From JAPLKB01 sp964532465 (GTDB lineage: Bacteria; Desulfobacterota; Syntrophorhabdia; Syntrophorhabdales; Syntrophorhabdaceae): 64,000 bases of DNA. A program made the translations under genes and the position numbers. This document shows positions 1-9,841 of this stretch, piece after piece; the first letter of the stretch is position 1, and each line of letters starts with the position of its first letter. Below the pieces are notes generated by a model that was not told the DNA's origin, did not search any database, and saw nothing but the letters and a program-made list of their open reading frames with translations. The DNA lies in contig CAZHHX010000009.1 of assembly GCA_964532465.1 (NCBI GenBank), positions 38,777 to 102,776 of the forward strand, written 5' to 3'.

Positions 1-1148
1 TGCCTGTAGAGAAACTTGACTTGCTCGTAAATCTTGTCGGGGAGCTGGTAACTATTCAGGCAAGGCTTACCCAGACTGCTTCAAGATTCTGCAACGCCGA
101 TTTCACTTCCATTGCAGAAGAAGTGGAAAGACTTACGGCAGAGCTTCGCGACAATACATTAAATATCCGTATGCTTCCCATCGGCACCACCTTCGGAAGA
201 TTTAAAAGATTAGTCAGGGATTTGTCCCAGGATCTGGGAAAGGAAATTGATCTGATGACTGATGGAGGAGAGACGGAATTAGACAAAACAGTAATTGAAA
301 AATTGAACGATCCCCTTGTTCACCTTATCAGGAATTCCATAGACCACGGCATTGAATCTCCTGATCTTCGTATTGCTTCAGGCAAACCCAGGGCAGGGAC
401 AATCAGGCTGTCGGCCATTCATTCAGGCGCGCATGTGATAATCCGGATTAAAGATGATGGAAAGGGCCTTGACAGGGATGCGATTCTCGCAAAAGCAGTC
501 AGCAAAGGCCTTGCTCCTCCGGGCGTGGAACTTACTGACAAAGAAGTCTTCGGATTTATCTTTCAACCGGGTTTTTCAACCGCAAAGGAAGTAACAAACG
601 TATCCGGACGCGGAGTGGGCATGGATGTAGTGAAAAGAGCAATAGAAACCTTGAGGGGCTCCATAGACATACAGAGCGAAAAAAATAAAGGGACAACAGT
701 GACGGTTAAGCTTCCGCTGACTCTTGCAATTGTGGACGGGCTTCTTGTTGAAATGGGAAATGACCATTTTGTTATCCCTCTTTACCTTGTTGAAGAATGC
801 GTGGAACTTACCCGTGAAGACGTATTAAATGCCCACGGAAGAGACATTGCCTATATTCGCGGCGATATGGTCCCCTATGTCCGGCTCAGAAAGGAATTTG
901 ATATTAACGGCAACGTACCCACCATTGAACAGATTGTTGTTACCGGTATTAACGGCGACAGGGTAGGTTTAGTCGTTGACAGAGTAATAGGAGAACACCA
1001 GACAGTCATTAAAAATCTGGGGGCGCTTTATAAGGATGTAGAAGGCATCTCAGGAGCAACCGTTCTTGGAGACGGGACAGTAGCGCTGATAGTGGACGCG
1101 CCGCAATTAATAAAAAACGTGGAGAGAGAACAAAAGACGTTTCAATAA
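1..1148 (+). CDS. cheA: Chemotaxis histidine kinase CheA, C-terminal part
   Basis: Partial gene; the reading frame is open to the window edge, so the phosphotransfer (P1) and CheY/CheB-binding (P2) regions lie upstream. What remains starts at the dimerisation helix (VEKLDLLVNLVGEL). It then shows the kinase N box (LVHLIRNSIDHGIE), the ATP-binding DDGKGLD and GRGVGMDVVK motifs, and a C-terminal CheW-like domain that docks the receptor array. CheA autophosphorylates in response to receptors and passes phosphate to CheY and CheB. It is followed 44 nt later by an MCP and then cheW, cheR, cheD and cheB, so it heads a chemotaxis operon. No cheY is visible in the window. Confidence 0.96.
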   Translation, partial: PVEKLDLLVNLVGELVTIQARLTQTASRFCNADFTSIAEEVERLTAELRDNTLNIRMLPIGTTFGRFKRLVRDLSQDLGKEIDLMTDGGETELDKTVIEKLNDPLVHLIRNSIDHGIESPDLRIASGKPRAGTIRLSAIHSGAHVIIRIKDDGKGLDRDAILAKAVSKGLAPPGVELTDKEVFGFIFQPGFSTAKEVTNVSGRGVGMDVVKRAIETLRGSIDIQSEKNKGTTVTVKLPLTLAIVDGLLVEMGNDHFVIPLYLVEECVELTREDVLNAHGRDIAYIRGDMVPYVRLRKEFDINGNVPTIEQIVVTGINGDRVGLVVDRVIGEHQTVIKNLGALYKDVEGISGATVLGDGTVALIVDAPQLIKNVEREQKTFQ

Positions 1149-1192
1149 CCGTAATCGTCTTAATAGCAGGAATAAAAAGGAGGATATGCAAA

Positions 1193-3655
1193 ATGAATTT
1201 AAAAGACATGAAGATTGGCGTCAAGCTCGGTTTGGGGTTCGGGGTTATACTGACATTACTTGTTGTATTGGCTGTTGTCGGCTTTTTTAATCTTTCATCG
1301 CTGACAGGAAAGCTTGACAGGATTGTGCAGATAAATAATCAGAAAATATTCGATACCCAGGAAGTAGCGGCGGCAGTCAATACAATTTCCTTTGCTGTGG
1401 CTCAGATAGCATCAACTAATGATAAGTCTTCATGGGAAGCGGCGCAGAAGAGAATAGAGGAAGCAAGGGGTGTTTACAAAAAGTCCATTGAAAATCTTGT
1501 AAAGCTTGAGACCACTGAGGAAGGGAAGCAGCTTATTGAAAAATTCAAGGCTCAACTGGCATCAGGCAAGACAACAAATGACAAGGTTATCTCTATTGCG
1601 AAAACAGGGAGAGTTGCTGAGGCCGCGCAGGCTTTCGAAAAATTCTCCATTCCGGTAATCTGGGCCGTCAATGACGCATCCCATGGAATAATGAATTATC
1701 AGGAAAAAAATGTACGGGCTGCCTATGAAGAAGTAAAAAAGAGCATAAATATGGCCAGAAGTGCCTTTATTGTGATTTCTATTCTGGCTCTTCTTGTGGG
1801 CGTTGCTTTTGCGCTCTACCTTTCTGGAATTATCAAGCGGCCAATTCAGAAGACAGTTGAAATGATTCAGGAAATGGGCAAGGGTCATCTCAGTATGCGG
1901 CTGAATATGCATCAGAAGGATGAGATAGGCGTTATGGCAGCTACTATGGATCAGTTTGCCCATGATCTTCAGACTGTTGTCGTGGGAACTATGCAAAAAA
2001 TTGCTGAAGGCGATGTAAGCATGGAAGTAACCGGAAAAGACGATGGAGACGAAATTGCGCCGGCATTGAAAAAAACAATTGAATCGCTGAGAGGTCTTGT
2101 ATTTGAAACCGGTATGCTGGCAAAAGCTGCCGTTGAAGGCAAGCTGGCAACCCGCGGCAATGCGGAAAAGTTTAACGGCAGTTATAGAGAGGTTGTCTCC
2201 GGCGTCAATCAGGCATTGGATGCAGTTGTGGGACCTCTTAATGTAGCAGCGGAGTATGTGGACAAAATCAGCAAGGGTGATATGCCCCCTATGATCACAC
2301 AGGAATACAAAGGCGACTTTAATGGAATTAAAAACAATCTCAACGGATGTATAGATAATATAAATACTGTCATAAATGAAATGAATAAACTCTACACAGA
2401 ACAGAAGGCGGGAGACATAGAATATCTTATCCCTGCCGACAAATTTGCCGGTGCGTATAAACAGATGGCTGAAGGGGTGAACGCGTCAGTCATGCTCCAT
2501 GTTGACAATATTCTTAAGATACTGGGCATACTCACTTCCTATTCCGAAGGCGACTTCTCTCCTGTTCTTGAAAAGCTTCCCGGTAAACAGGTTATTGCCA
2601 ATGAGAAGATGGATGCGCTCCGTGATTCCATGAATGAGGTCACCCGCATTGCTCAGGAGATTGCCTCAGGCAACCTTGTTCTCACGGTTAAAGAGCGTTC
2701 CGCTCAGGACAACCTCATGAAAGCTTTCGCCGCAATGGTTTTAAAACTTACCGAAGTTGTCAATGAAGTGAAAACAGCAGCCGATAATGTTGCAACAGGA
2801 AGCCAACAGATGAGCAGCGGTTCCCAGCAGATGTCTCAAGGCGCAACAGAACAGGCAGCATCGGCGGAAGAAGTTTCGTCCTCCATGGAACAGATGGTCT
2901 CCAATATAAAGCAGAACGCAGACAATGCTCAACAGACAGAAAAGATAGCTTTGAAGGCTGCCCAGGATGCACGGGAAGGCGGCAAGGCTGTGACGGAAAC
3001 AGTTTCCGCCATGAAGGAGATTGCTACAAAGATAAACATCATTGAAGAGATTGCGAGACAGACGAACCTCCTTGCCTTAAACGCCGCAATAGAGGCAGCC
3101 AGAGCAGGTGAACACGGTAAAGGGTTTGCGGTAGTTGCCACAGAGGTAAGGAAACTTGCCGAGAGAAGCCAGACAGCGGCGGCAGAAATCAGCAAACTGT
3201 CCGCATCCAGCGTGGATGTTGCAGAAAAGGCAGGCCAGATGCTGACAAGGATTGTTCCCGACATCCAGAAAACAGCGGAACTTGTGAGCGAAATCAATGC
3301 TGCAAGTAATGAACAGAATACCGGCGCAGAACAGATCAATAAAGCAATCCAGCAGTTAGATCAGGTCATCCAGCAGAATGCCTCGGCAACGGAAGAAATG
3401 GCGTCAACAACAGAGGAGCTTTCCTCCCAGGCAGAACAATTACAGGATACAATAGAATTCTTCAAAGTGGCAGACAATGGTTCGGCAAAAAAGGGAAAAA
3501 CAGAGCGCAGAAATGTAAAGCCAGTATTTCAGAATATCCATACTCCCATGATAAACATGTCAAAGGGCAACAACGGTCATGACAGACATACAGGCATTGC
3601 CCTTGAACTTAATAGTGGAAAAGATTTGACGGATGATGAATTTGAAAGTCTATAA
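1193..3655 (+). CDS. Methyl-accepting chemotaxis protein with multiple HAMP-like segments
   Basis: Membrane chemoreceptor of 820 residues. TM1 spans about residues 11-31, a roughly 155-residue periplasmic helical sensor follows, and TM2 spans about 190-212. A HAMP domain comes next, then further HAMP-like segments up to about residue 500. The signalling hairpin tip is at about 617-655 (IARQTNLLALNAAIEAARAG, then the EVRKLAERS region), with glutamine/glutamate-rich methylation helices on both sides. The C-terminus ends DDEFESL and has no NWETF-type CheR tether. An AGGAGG precedes the ATG. It sits between cheA and cheW and probably signals through them. The ligand cannot be told from sequence. 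Confidence 0.95.
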   Translation: MNLKDMKIGVKLGLGFGVILTLLVVLAVVGFFNLSSLTGKLDRIVQINNQKIFDTQEVAAAVNTISFAVAQIASTNDKSSWEAAQKRIEEARGVYKKSIENLVKLETTEEGKQLIEKFKAQLASGKTTNDKVISIAKTGRVAEAAQAFEKFSIPVIWAVNDASHGIMNYQEKNVRAAYEEVKKSINMARSAFIVISILALLVGVAFALYLSGIIKRPIQKTVEMIQEMGKGHLSMRLNMHQKDEIGVMAATMDQFAHDLQTVVVGTMQKIAEGDVSMEVTGKDDGDEIAPALKKTIESLRGLVFETGMLAKAAVEGKLATRGNAEKFNGSYREVVSGVNQALDAVVGPLNVAAEYVDKISKGDMPPMITQEYKGDFNGIKNNLNGCIDNINTVINEMNKLYTEQKAGDIEYLIPADKFAGAYKQMAEGVNASVMLHVDNILKILGILTSYSEGDFSPVLEKLPGKQVIANEKMDALRDSMNEVTRIAQEIASGNLVLTVKERSAQDNLMKAFAAMVLKLTEVVNEVKTAADNVATGSQQMSSGSQQMSQGATEQAASAEEVSSSMEQMVSNIKQNADNAQQTEKIALKAAQDAREGGKAVTETVSAMKEIATKINIIEEIARQTNLLALNAAIEAARAGEHGKGFAVVATEVRKLAERSQTAAAEISKLSASSVDVAEKAGQMLTRIVPDIQKTAELVSEINAASNEQNTGAEQINKAIQQLDQVIQQNASATEEMASTTEELSSQAEQLQDTIEFFKVADNGSAKKGKTERRNVKPVFQNIHTPMINMSKGNNGHDRHTGIALELNSGKDLTDDEFESL

Positions 3656-3666
3656 TAATAAAGACA

Positions 3667-3850
3667 GTGAATAGTCGTTAGTGAATAGTTGAGAAACAGT
3701 GAATAGTGAATAGTATTTAGTGAATAGTTTAAAGGTGAAAAAAATGAGAAAAGCAGTGAACAGAATACCAGATGTTAACTCTGAATTAGTCTTTAACTAT
3801 TCACTATTCACTGCCTTTTAACTATTCACTGTTCACTATTCACTATTCAC
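3667..3850. repeat. Inverted cluster of GTGAATAGT 9-mers
   Basis: The mcp-cheW spacer holds five GTGAATAGT copies (3667, 3681, 3699, 3706, 3720) followed by five reverse complements ACTATTCAC (3796, 3803, 3821, 3835, 3842). The two half-arrays can fold on each other into a long imperfect hairpin that ends about 10 nt before the cheW ribosome binding site. Function is unknown. It may attenuate or process the transcript between mcp and cheW, or be a dispersed simple repeat. Confidence 0.9.
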
Positions 3851-3869
3851 TGCCTTTGAAGGAGGAACC

Positions 3870-4385
3870 ATGAGTGTACCATCTATAACTGATACAAGAC
3901 AGTACCTGACATTTCAACTTGCGGAAGAAATATTCGGAGTAGACGTGTCCCATGTAAGGGAGATACTTGAATTCAATACTGTTACAAAGGTGCCCAAAAC
4001 CCCGGATTACATGAGAGGGGTCATTAACTTAAGAGGCAGCGTAGTCCCTGTTCTTGATATGAGATTAAAATTCGGCATGACTATGACAGAAAAGACCGTT
4101 AATACCTGCATCATAGTTGTAGAAGTATCCTTTGAAGGAGAAACCACCATCATTGGCGCTCTTGTTGATTCCGTGGATGAGGTTTTTGAGCTTGAACCTG
4201 ACCGGATAGAGCCCGCGCCCAGGATAGGCATACAGCTCAAAACCGAATTCATAAAAGGTATGGGCAAGAGGGATGACAGGTTTATTATTATACTTGATAT
4301 TGACAGAGTCTTTTCAACAGAGGAACTTGCCGTGGCGCAGGGTATGGAGGAAGGCGGGAATCTGGAGATGGCAGGGAATCAGTAG
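3870..4385 (+). CDS. cheW: Chemotaxis coupling protein CheW
   Basis: Cytoplasmic adaptor linking receptors to CheA. The 171-residue protein is a single CheW domain, with the family-typical start (YLTFQLAEEIFGVDVSHVRE) and the central MRGVINLRGSVVPVLDMR core. GAAGGAGG lies just before the ATG. The C-terminal 20 residues are a non-conserved tail. It follows the repeat-rich spacer after mcp and precedes cheR by 193 nt. In that spacer only a GTCCGT/GGACGGAC-type inverted repeat was noticed. Confidence 0.96.
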   Translation: MSVPSITDTRQYLTFQLAEEIFGVDVSHVREILEFNTVTKVPKTPDYMRGVINLRGSVVPVLDMRLKFGMTMTEKTVNTCIIVVEVSFEGETTIIGALVDSVDEVFELEPDRIEPAPRIGIQLKTEFIKGMGKRDDRFIIILDIDRVFSTEELAVAQGMEEGGNLEMAGNQ

Positions 4386-4578
4386 AGAAAGGCGAAGAGC
4401 TTCCTTGTGAGCGTCCGTTAATGAAGGTAAAATTTAATATTAGTCTGTTTTATGCGAAAACTATAATATGGAAAAGGACGGACAGGAAATACAGATGAAT
4501 AACCTCAAACAGTCAGCATTATTCCGGTTGCTATTTTTCCCATACTAAAATATTGTTTTTACTATGAGGTAAATAAAC

Positions 4579-5430
4579 ATGATAAATGACGAGCGTTCCA
4601 ATAGTTCAACCGTTACTATGTCCAATAAGGACTTCACCCGTCTTAAGGATTTTATCTACAACGAGTGCGGTATCAACATCGTCGATTCAAAAAGGACTAT
4701 GCTGGAAGCTCGACTCCAGAAGAGGCTCAGAACACTGAATCTTGCATCCTTTTCCACTTATTGTGATTATCTTTTCAGCCCGGAAGGTATACAGGAAGAA
4801 TTAACGGATATGATAGACCAGGTTACCACGAACAAGACTGATTTTTTCCGGGAGCCTGCCCACTTTGAATATCTCATCCGGAATGTTCTCCCTCATCTTG
4901 CCCGTACAAGAAGGAATAGTTATTTATGGAGCGCAGGCTGTTCAAGCGGGGAGGAGCCCTACACACTGGCTATGGTGTTAAACGATTTTGCGAATATTAA
5001 CAAAGGTTTTAATTTCCTTATCCTTGCTACGGACATATCCACCAGAGTCCTTGATAAGGCGAAGTTTGCCGTTTATGATGAGGAACGCATAAACCCTGTT
5101 CCCCCTGAAATGAGAAAGAGATATCTCCTTAAAAGTAAGGACAGGACAAAGAAACTTTATCGTGTTGTGCCTGCTTTACGGGAACAGATCAGATTCAGAA
5201 GACTGAACTTTATGGACAATGACTTCGGCTTTCGTGAACCAATGGATGTGATCTTCTGCCGGAATGTTATCATATACTTTGATAAACCGACACAAGAGAG
5301 GCTTTTAAATAAATTCTGTCAGTACTTGTCACCTGACGGTTATCTTTTTATGGGACATTCAGAGACGCTCTTCGGCATGAATGTGCCTCTGACCCAGGTA
5401 GCGCCAACCATATACCGGAGACTTGCTTGA
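4579..5430 (+). CDS. cheR: Chemotaxis protein methyltransferase CheR
   Basis: S-adenosylmethionine-dependent enzyme that methylates glutamates on chemoreceptors. The 283-residue protein has the N-terminal helical CheR domain, the TNKTDFFRE signature, the SAM-binding WSAGCSSGEEPYTLA motif, ILATDIS for the acidic ribose-binding position, and FCRNVIIYFDKPTQERLL near the end. Its last codons overlap the start of cheD by 4 nt, so the two are probably translationally coupled. It is normal length for stand-alone CheR. Confidence 0.97.
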   Translation: MINDERSNSSTVTMSNKDFTRLKDFIYNECGINIVDSKRTMLEARLQKRLRTLNLASFSTYCDYLFSPEGIQEELTDMIDQVTTNKTDFFREPAHFEYLIRNVLPHLARTRRNSYLWSAGCSSGEEPYTLAMVLNDFANINKGFNFLILATDISTRVLDKAKFAVYDEERINPVPPEMRKRYLLKSKDRTKKLYRVVPALREQIRFRRLNFMDNDFGFREPMDVIFCRNVIIYFDKPTQERLLNKFCQYLSPDGYLFMGHSETLFGMNVPLTQVAPTIYRRLA

Positions 5431-5942
5431 GGGTTTTTCTGAAACCGGGAGACCTGTATATATCTGATATACCTACTATGGTTTCCACAATCCTCGGTTC
5501 ATGCATTGCTTTGACAATATTTAACAAAAGATTAAAAACGGGCGGCATATGCCATGCCATGCTGCCCAGGAGTCCTTACGCGAAGGAACTCAGCGCCTTC
5601 CGTTATGTTGACAGTTCTATTTTTTATATGCTCAGTAAGTTTGAAACACTGGGCATCAGGAAAGATGAGATGGAGCTAAAGCTCCTGGGCGGCGCCGATG
5701 TAATTGACCGCATTAATGATGAAACAGCATCAATAGGACAGAAGAACATAGAGATTGCATTGGAAATCATCAGAAATGAGCGTCTTCAGATTGTGGTATC
5801 CGATGTGGGTGGCAAAATGGGCAGAAAGGTACATTTCTATACTCACACAGGCAAGGTGTTATTGAAACGCATAAACTCGGTCCGCAGTTCACAATCCATA
5901 ATCAACGGGATACAAATTAAAAAGGACTTGATTATTGCATAA
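5427..5942 (+). CDS. cheD: Chemoreceptor glutamine deamidase CheD
   Basis: Converts receptor glutamines to glutamates and in many bacteria also links to CheC. The catalytic Cys lies in LGSCIALTIF and the catalytic His in GGICHAMLP, both as in the CheD family. The start is a TTG whose bases overlap the cheR stop codon (TTGA), which supports coupling. The protein is 171 residues, usual for the family. No cheC is visible here. Confidence 0.95.
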   Translation: MRVFLKPGDLYISDIPTMVSTILGSCIALTIFNKRLKTGGICHAMLPRSPYAKELSAFRYVDSSIFYMLSKFETLGIRKDEMELKLLGGADVIDRINDETASIGQKNIEIALEIIRNERLQIVVSDVGGKMGRKVHFYTHTGKVLLKRINSVRSSQSIINGIQIKKDLIIA

Positions 5943-5969
5943 GAATTATGAATTAATTGAGAGGTGCCC

Positions 5970-7031
5970 ATGAACAGAATCAAAGTGCTTATTGTTGATG
6001 ACTCGGCAGTAGTACGTCAGGCAATGACGGAGATACTCTCCTCCGATCCCTTAATTGAGGTCATCGGCTCGGCCCGGGACCCCTATCTTGCCGCAGAGAG
6101 AATGAGAGAAGTGGCCCCTGATGTCATTACTCTTGATGTGGAAATGCCCCGGATGGACGGTATTACCTTTCTCCAGAAGATTATGTCCCAGCACCCGATC
6201 CCTGTTGTTATGTGTTCAAGTCTTACTGACGACGGTTCGGAAACAGCCCTGAAAGCCCTTGAATACGGCGCTGTTGACATTATCCAGAAACCGAAAATGG
6301 GTGTCAAGCAGTTTCTGGAGGAATCGAAGATTCTTATCTGCGATGTGGTAAAAGCCGCTGCAAGGGCGCGTACAAAAAAAACTGTCGCAAAGCCCATTCA
6401 TGTAGAACCAAAGCTTACCGCAGATGCTGTTATTGCAAAACAGGCAAATAAGTCAATGATCCAGACCACGGAGAAAGTTGTTGTTATAGGAGCATCTACC
6501 GGAGGAACAGAGGCATTGAGGGTTTTCCTGGAAGCGCTCCCCGAAGATGCAGCCGGTATGGTAATTGTGCAGCACATGCCGGAAAACTTTACCCGTGCCT
6601 TTGCAAACCGGCTTAACACCCTCTGCAGGGTTTCTGTCAAAGAAGCGGAGAACGATGATACGGTCATAAGGGGTCGAGCGCTGATTGCGCCGGGGAATAA
6701 ACATACGCTTTTGAAAAGAAGCGGCGCCCGCTATTATGTGGAAGTAAAAGACGGACCATTGGTATGTCGTCACAGACCATCCGTGGATGTACTCTTCCGC
6801 TCAGCGTCCCGTTATGCCGGAAAAAACGCGGTAGGGGTGATTATGACCGGTATGGGAGATGACGGGGCAAATGGCATGCGGGAGATGAAAGAGGCGGGGT
6901 CCTTCAATATTGCCCAGGATGAAGCATCCTGTGTCGTATTCGGCATGCCCAAAGAGGCAATTAAACTTGGGGCAGTAGACAAGATAGTACCGCTGGAAGG
7001 TATTATGCAGCTTGTCCTGAATAATACATAA
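5970..7031 (+). CDS. cheB: Protein-glutamate methylesterase CheB
   Basis: Response-regulator methylesterase that demethylates receptors. An N-terminal receiver domain (LIVDDSAVVRQAM, phosphoacceptor Asp in TLDVEMP, Lys in IIQKPK) is joined by a linker to the esterase domain. That domain carries the catalytic Ser in GASTGG, His in VQHMPENF and Asp in MTGMGDDGANGM. The ATG at 5970 is chosen because GAGAGG lies 5 nt upstream; a GTG at 5964 overlaps that site. The gene follows cheD by 27 nt. Confidence 0.97.
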   Translation: MNRIKVLIVDDSAVVRQAMTEILSSDPLIEVIGSARDPYLAAERMREVAPDVITLDVEMPRMDGITFLQKIMSQHPIPVVMCSSLTDDGSETALKALEYGAVDIIQKPKMGVKQFLEESKILICDVVKAAARARTKKTVAKPIHVEPKLTADAVIAKQANKSMIQTTEKVVVIGASTGGTEALRVFLEALPEDAAGMVIVQHMPENFTRAFANRLNTLCRVSVKEAENDDTVIRGRALIAPGNKHTLLKRSGARYYVEVKDGPLVCRHRPSVDVLFRSASRYAGKNAVGVIMTGMGDDGANGMREMKEAGSFNIAQDEASCVVFGMPKEAIKLGAVDKIVPLEGIMQLVLNNT

Positions 7032-7098
7032 TAAGTTTTGTAAACAGTTGGGAATGGAAAGGCATAAGCCCCGGTAAATTGTTGCGCAGGAGAAAACC

Positions 7099-8313
7099 AT
7101 GGGTAACACAAACAATATCCTGATCGTAGAAGACAGCAAGTTACAGGCAGAGGCGCTTAAAAAAATACTCTCGCAAAAGGGTTATATTGTAACCGCTGCA
7201 AAAGACGGGCTTGAAGGACTCTATGCCCTCATGAATTTAATGCCTGATCTTATCATCAGCGATGTCTGGATGCCTAATATGAACGGCTATGAGTTTTGCC
7301 GCGCGGTGAAGGATGATGTAAAGCTTCAGGGCATTCCGGTTATACTGCTTACATCGCTATCCGATTCCGGGTATATTGCTCAAGGTCTTGTGGCAGGGGC
7401 TGATTACTATCTCACAAAACCTTACAGTGAAAGTCATTTGCTGTCAACAGTGGACTCCATCCTCTCAAATCCTGAAATATATACCGGAGGCAACGGGCAA
7501 AGCATATTTGAAATCAACATCAAAGATAAGGTCATTAAGGCCTCGATAGACCCTCAACATATATTGAATTTTCTCTTTTCCACACATGAAAGTCTCCAGA
7601 ACGAGAACCGGAGCCTTATTAAAACAAAGGACGAACTGAGAACACTGAATAACAGTCTTGAAGAGCGAATAAAAGAAAAAACACATTCCCTTGAAATGGA
7701 GATTGAAGAACGAAAACGTGCCCAGGAAACCCTCCTGAGAACATTGGGGGGCACTGTTGCTGCTTTATCTACGGCTGTAGAGATGAGAGACCCCTACACG
7801 GCAGGTCATCAGCTAAGGGTTTCCCGGCTCGGATGCGCCATTGCTGTGGAACTGGGTCTATCTGAAGAACGAATTGAAGGGATGCAGGTAATGGGATTTC
7901 TCCACGATATCGGGAAAATCATCGTCCCCGCGGAGATCCTCAGCAAACCGAGCAAACTCACGGAGTATGAGTTCCGTTTTATTAAAGAACATTCCCAGGC
8001 AGGTTATGACATACTGAAAGGTATAGAGTTTCCATGGCCTGTGGCATCTGCCGTTGTTCAGCATCATGAGAGACTGAACGGCTCAGGTTATCCTTCAGGT
8101 CTTGCCGGGGATGAAATTATTCTTGAAGCAAAGATACTTGCTGTTTCAGACGTCATAGAATCAATGGCATCACACAGACCTTACCGGCCTGCTCTGGGCA
8201 TTGAAAAGGCTTTGGATGAAGTGACAAAAAACAGTGGGTTGCTCTATGATCCTCATGTGGTAAAATCGTCACTGAGATTGTTTAAAAAGAAAGGATTCAG
8301 TTTTGAAGGGTAA
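7099..8313 (+). CDS. Response regulator with HD-GYP domain (c-di-GMP phosphodiesterase)
   Basis: The 404-residue protein has a receiver domain (about 1-125; LIVEDSKLQAEALKKIL, phosphoacceptor Asp in IISDVWMP), then a coiled-coil linker (about 170-215) rich in Glu and Lys. The HD-GYP domain follows, with the metal-binding HDIGK, a second HH pair (QHHERLNG) and the GSGYPSGL signature. HD-GYP proteins hydrolyse cyclic di-GMP, so this member may link chemotaxis output to c-di-GMP. It is the last gene of the chemotaxis operon and is followed by a strong terminator. Confidence 0.93.
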   Translation: MGNTNNILIVEDSKLQAEALKKILSQKGYIVTAAKDGLEGLYALMNLMPDLIISDVWMPNMNGYEFCRAVKDDVKLQGIPVILLTSLSDSGYIAQGLVAGADYYLTKPYSESHLLSTVDSILSNPEIYTGGNGQSIFEINIKDKVIKASIDPQHILNFLFSTHESLQNENRSLIKTKDELRTLNNSLEERIKEKTHSLEMEIEERKRAQETLLRTLGGTVAALSTAVEMRDPYTAGHQLRVSRLGCAIAVELGLSEERIEGMQVMGFLHDIGKIIVPAEILSKPSKLTEYEFRFIKEHSQAGYDILKGIEFPWPVASAVVQHHERLNGSGYPSGLAGDEIILEAKILAVSDVIESMASHRPYRPALGIEKALDEVTKNSGLLYDPHVVKSSLRLFKKKGFSFEG

Positions 8314-8354
8314 AGCCATGACGCATGAGCGGGGGATTACAGGGAAAAATAAAT

Positions 8355-8394
8355 CCCGGAGCCGGGAATCAGGTCGTGGATACCCGGCTCCGGG
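8355..8394. terminator. Bidirectional hairpin between HD-GYP regulator and enolase
   Basis: CCCGGAGCCGGG (8355-8366) pairs perfectly with CCCGGCTCCGGG (8383-8394) around a 16-nt loop. It lies between two convergent genes, 8 nt before the enolase stop codon. A long T run is absent, so termination strength is uncertain. Confidence 0.75.
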
Positions 8395-8401
8395 GTGATA
8401 A

Positions 8402-9682
8402 CTAAGATCTTATGCTGTAAAATACTTCTTTCCCTCCAAAAACCGCGGTACTCTCCATCTCTTCTTCTATTCTCAGCAGTTGATTGTATTTAGCAATCCT
8501 CTCGCTTCTCGACGCAGAGCCTGTTTTTATCTGTCCCGCATTTGTCGCAACAGCAAGATCCGCGATGAAAGTATCTTCAGTTTCTCCTGACCGATGGGAA
8601 ATAACGCAGGTATAGCCGGCCCTTTTTGCCATTTCAATTGTTGTAAGCGTTTCAGTTACTGTTCCGATCTGATTTAGTTTTATCAATATGCTGTTTGCTA
8701 TGCCACCTATTATGCCTTCCCTGAAAATTGCAGGGTTTGTTACAAATATGTCATCCCCTACGATCTGTATCTTTGACGCGCATCTGTCTGTAAATTTTTT
8801 CCATCCTTTCCAGTCGTTCTGCGCCAACCCATCTTCTATTGATATGATGGGGTAGTTATTTATAAGCGATTCATAGAAATCAATGAGCTTATCACTGGTC
8901 CATACATTACCGTCTATATGGTATTTCCCCTTTTTATAAAGTTCACTGGCAGCGACATCCAGGGCCAGTAATATATCTTCTCCGGGTTTATATCCTGATT
9001 TTTCAATAGCCGCAATGAGAGTATCGAGCACTTCTTTTGTAGAGGCGATCTGCGGAGCGAAACCTCCTTCATCGCCTACTCCCGTGGCATACCCCTTATC
9101 TTTATATACGCCCATCAGGGTATGAAAAACCTCAACGCCCATTCTTATCGCCTCTTTAAAACTGTCTGCGCCGACAGGCACTATCATAAATTCCTGCACA
9201 TCAAGGGGGTTCTGGGCATGAGCGCCGCCGTTTGTCACATTCATCATCGGCACGGGGATCTCCCTTGGTCTGATGCCTCCTATGTACCGGTATAAGGGCA
9301 ATCCCAGATAGTCTGAAGCTGCTCTTGCAACTGCCATTGAGACTCCGAGAATTGCATTGGCGCCGAGATTGCTTTTATTCTCCGTTCCATCAAGTTCAAT
9401 GAGAAAATTATCAAGATATGCCTGTTCAAGGGCGTCGAATCCTTCAATTTTTGACGCTATCGTCTTATTTACATTCTCTACTGCTTTCTGGACGCCCTTT
9501 CCGTTATATCTTTTTTTATCCCCATCTCTCAATTCAAGAGCCTCTCTCTCGCCGGTTGACGCGCCGGAAGGAACGATTGCCCGGCCTATAGCCCCGCTTT
9601 CAAGCGCAACTTCAACTTCTACCGTGGGGTTACCTCTGCTGTCCAACACTTCACGGGCAAAAACATCGTATATTGTTGACAT
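8402..9682 (-). CDS. eno: Enolase (phosphopyruvate hydratase)
   Basis: Glycolytic enzyme interconverting 2-phosphoglycerate and phosphoenolpyruvate. The 426-residue protein shows the N-terminal REVLDSRGNPTVEVEV, the SGASTGEREALELRDG loop, the metal-site region IISIEDGLAQNDW, the catalytic Lys in ILIKLNQIGT and the signature VISHRSGETEDTFIADLAVA. AAGGAGGT precedes the ATG on the minus strand. It is transcribed alone, divergent from the DsbC-like gene. Confidence 0.98.
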   Translation of the reverse strand: MSTIYDVFAREVLDSRGNPTVEVEVALESGAIGRAIVPSGASTGEREALELRDGDKKRYNGKGVQKAVENVNKTIASKIEGFDALEQAYLDNFLIELDGTENKSNLGANAILGVSMAVARAASDYLGLPLYRYIGGIRPREIPVPMMNVTNGGAHAQNPLDVQEFMIVPVGADSFKEAIRMGVEVFHTLMGVYKDKGYATGVGDEGGFAPQIASTKEVLDTLIAAIEKSGYKPGEDILLALDVAASELYKKGKYHIDGNVWTSDKLIDFYESLINNYPIISIEDGLAQNDWKGWKKFTDRCASKIQIVGDDIFVTNPAIFREGIIGGIANSILIKLNQIGTVTETLTTIEMAKRAGYTCVISHRSGETEDTFIADLAVATNAGQIKTGSASRSERIAKYNQLLRIEEEMESTAVFGGKEVFYSIRS

Positions 9683-9841
9683 AATGTACCTCCTTTGGAA
9701 TATGAGATGAGTGATATGCGCATAGACGGGGCCTGAAAAGTCGAATGCTTAAGACTCATGGCTTTGTTTTCTGCGATTTTGAGAATAACACAGTACAAAA
9801 AAACCGTCAAATACTTTATATTGTTTGGAAGGAGGAATAAT

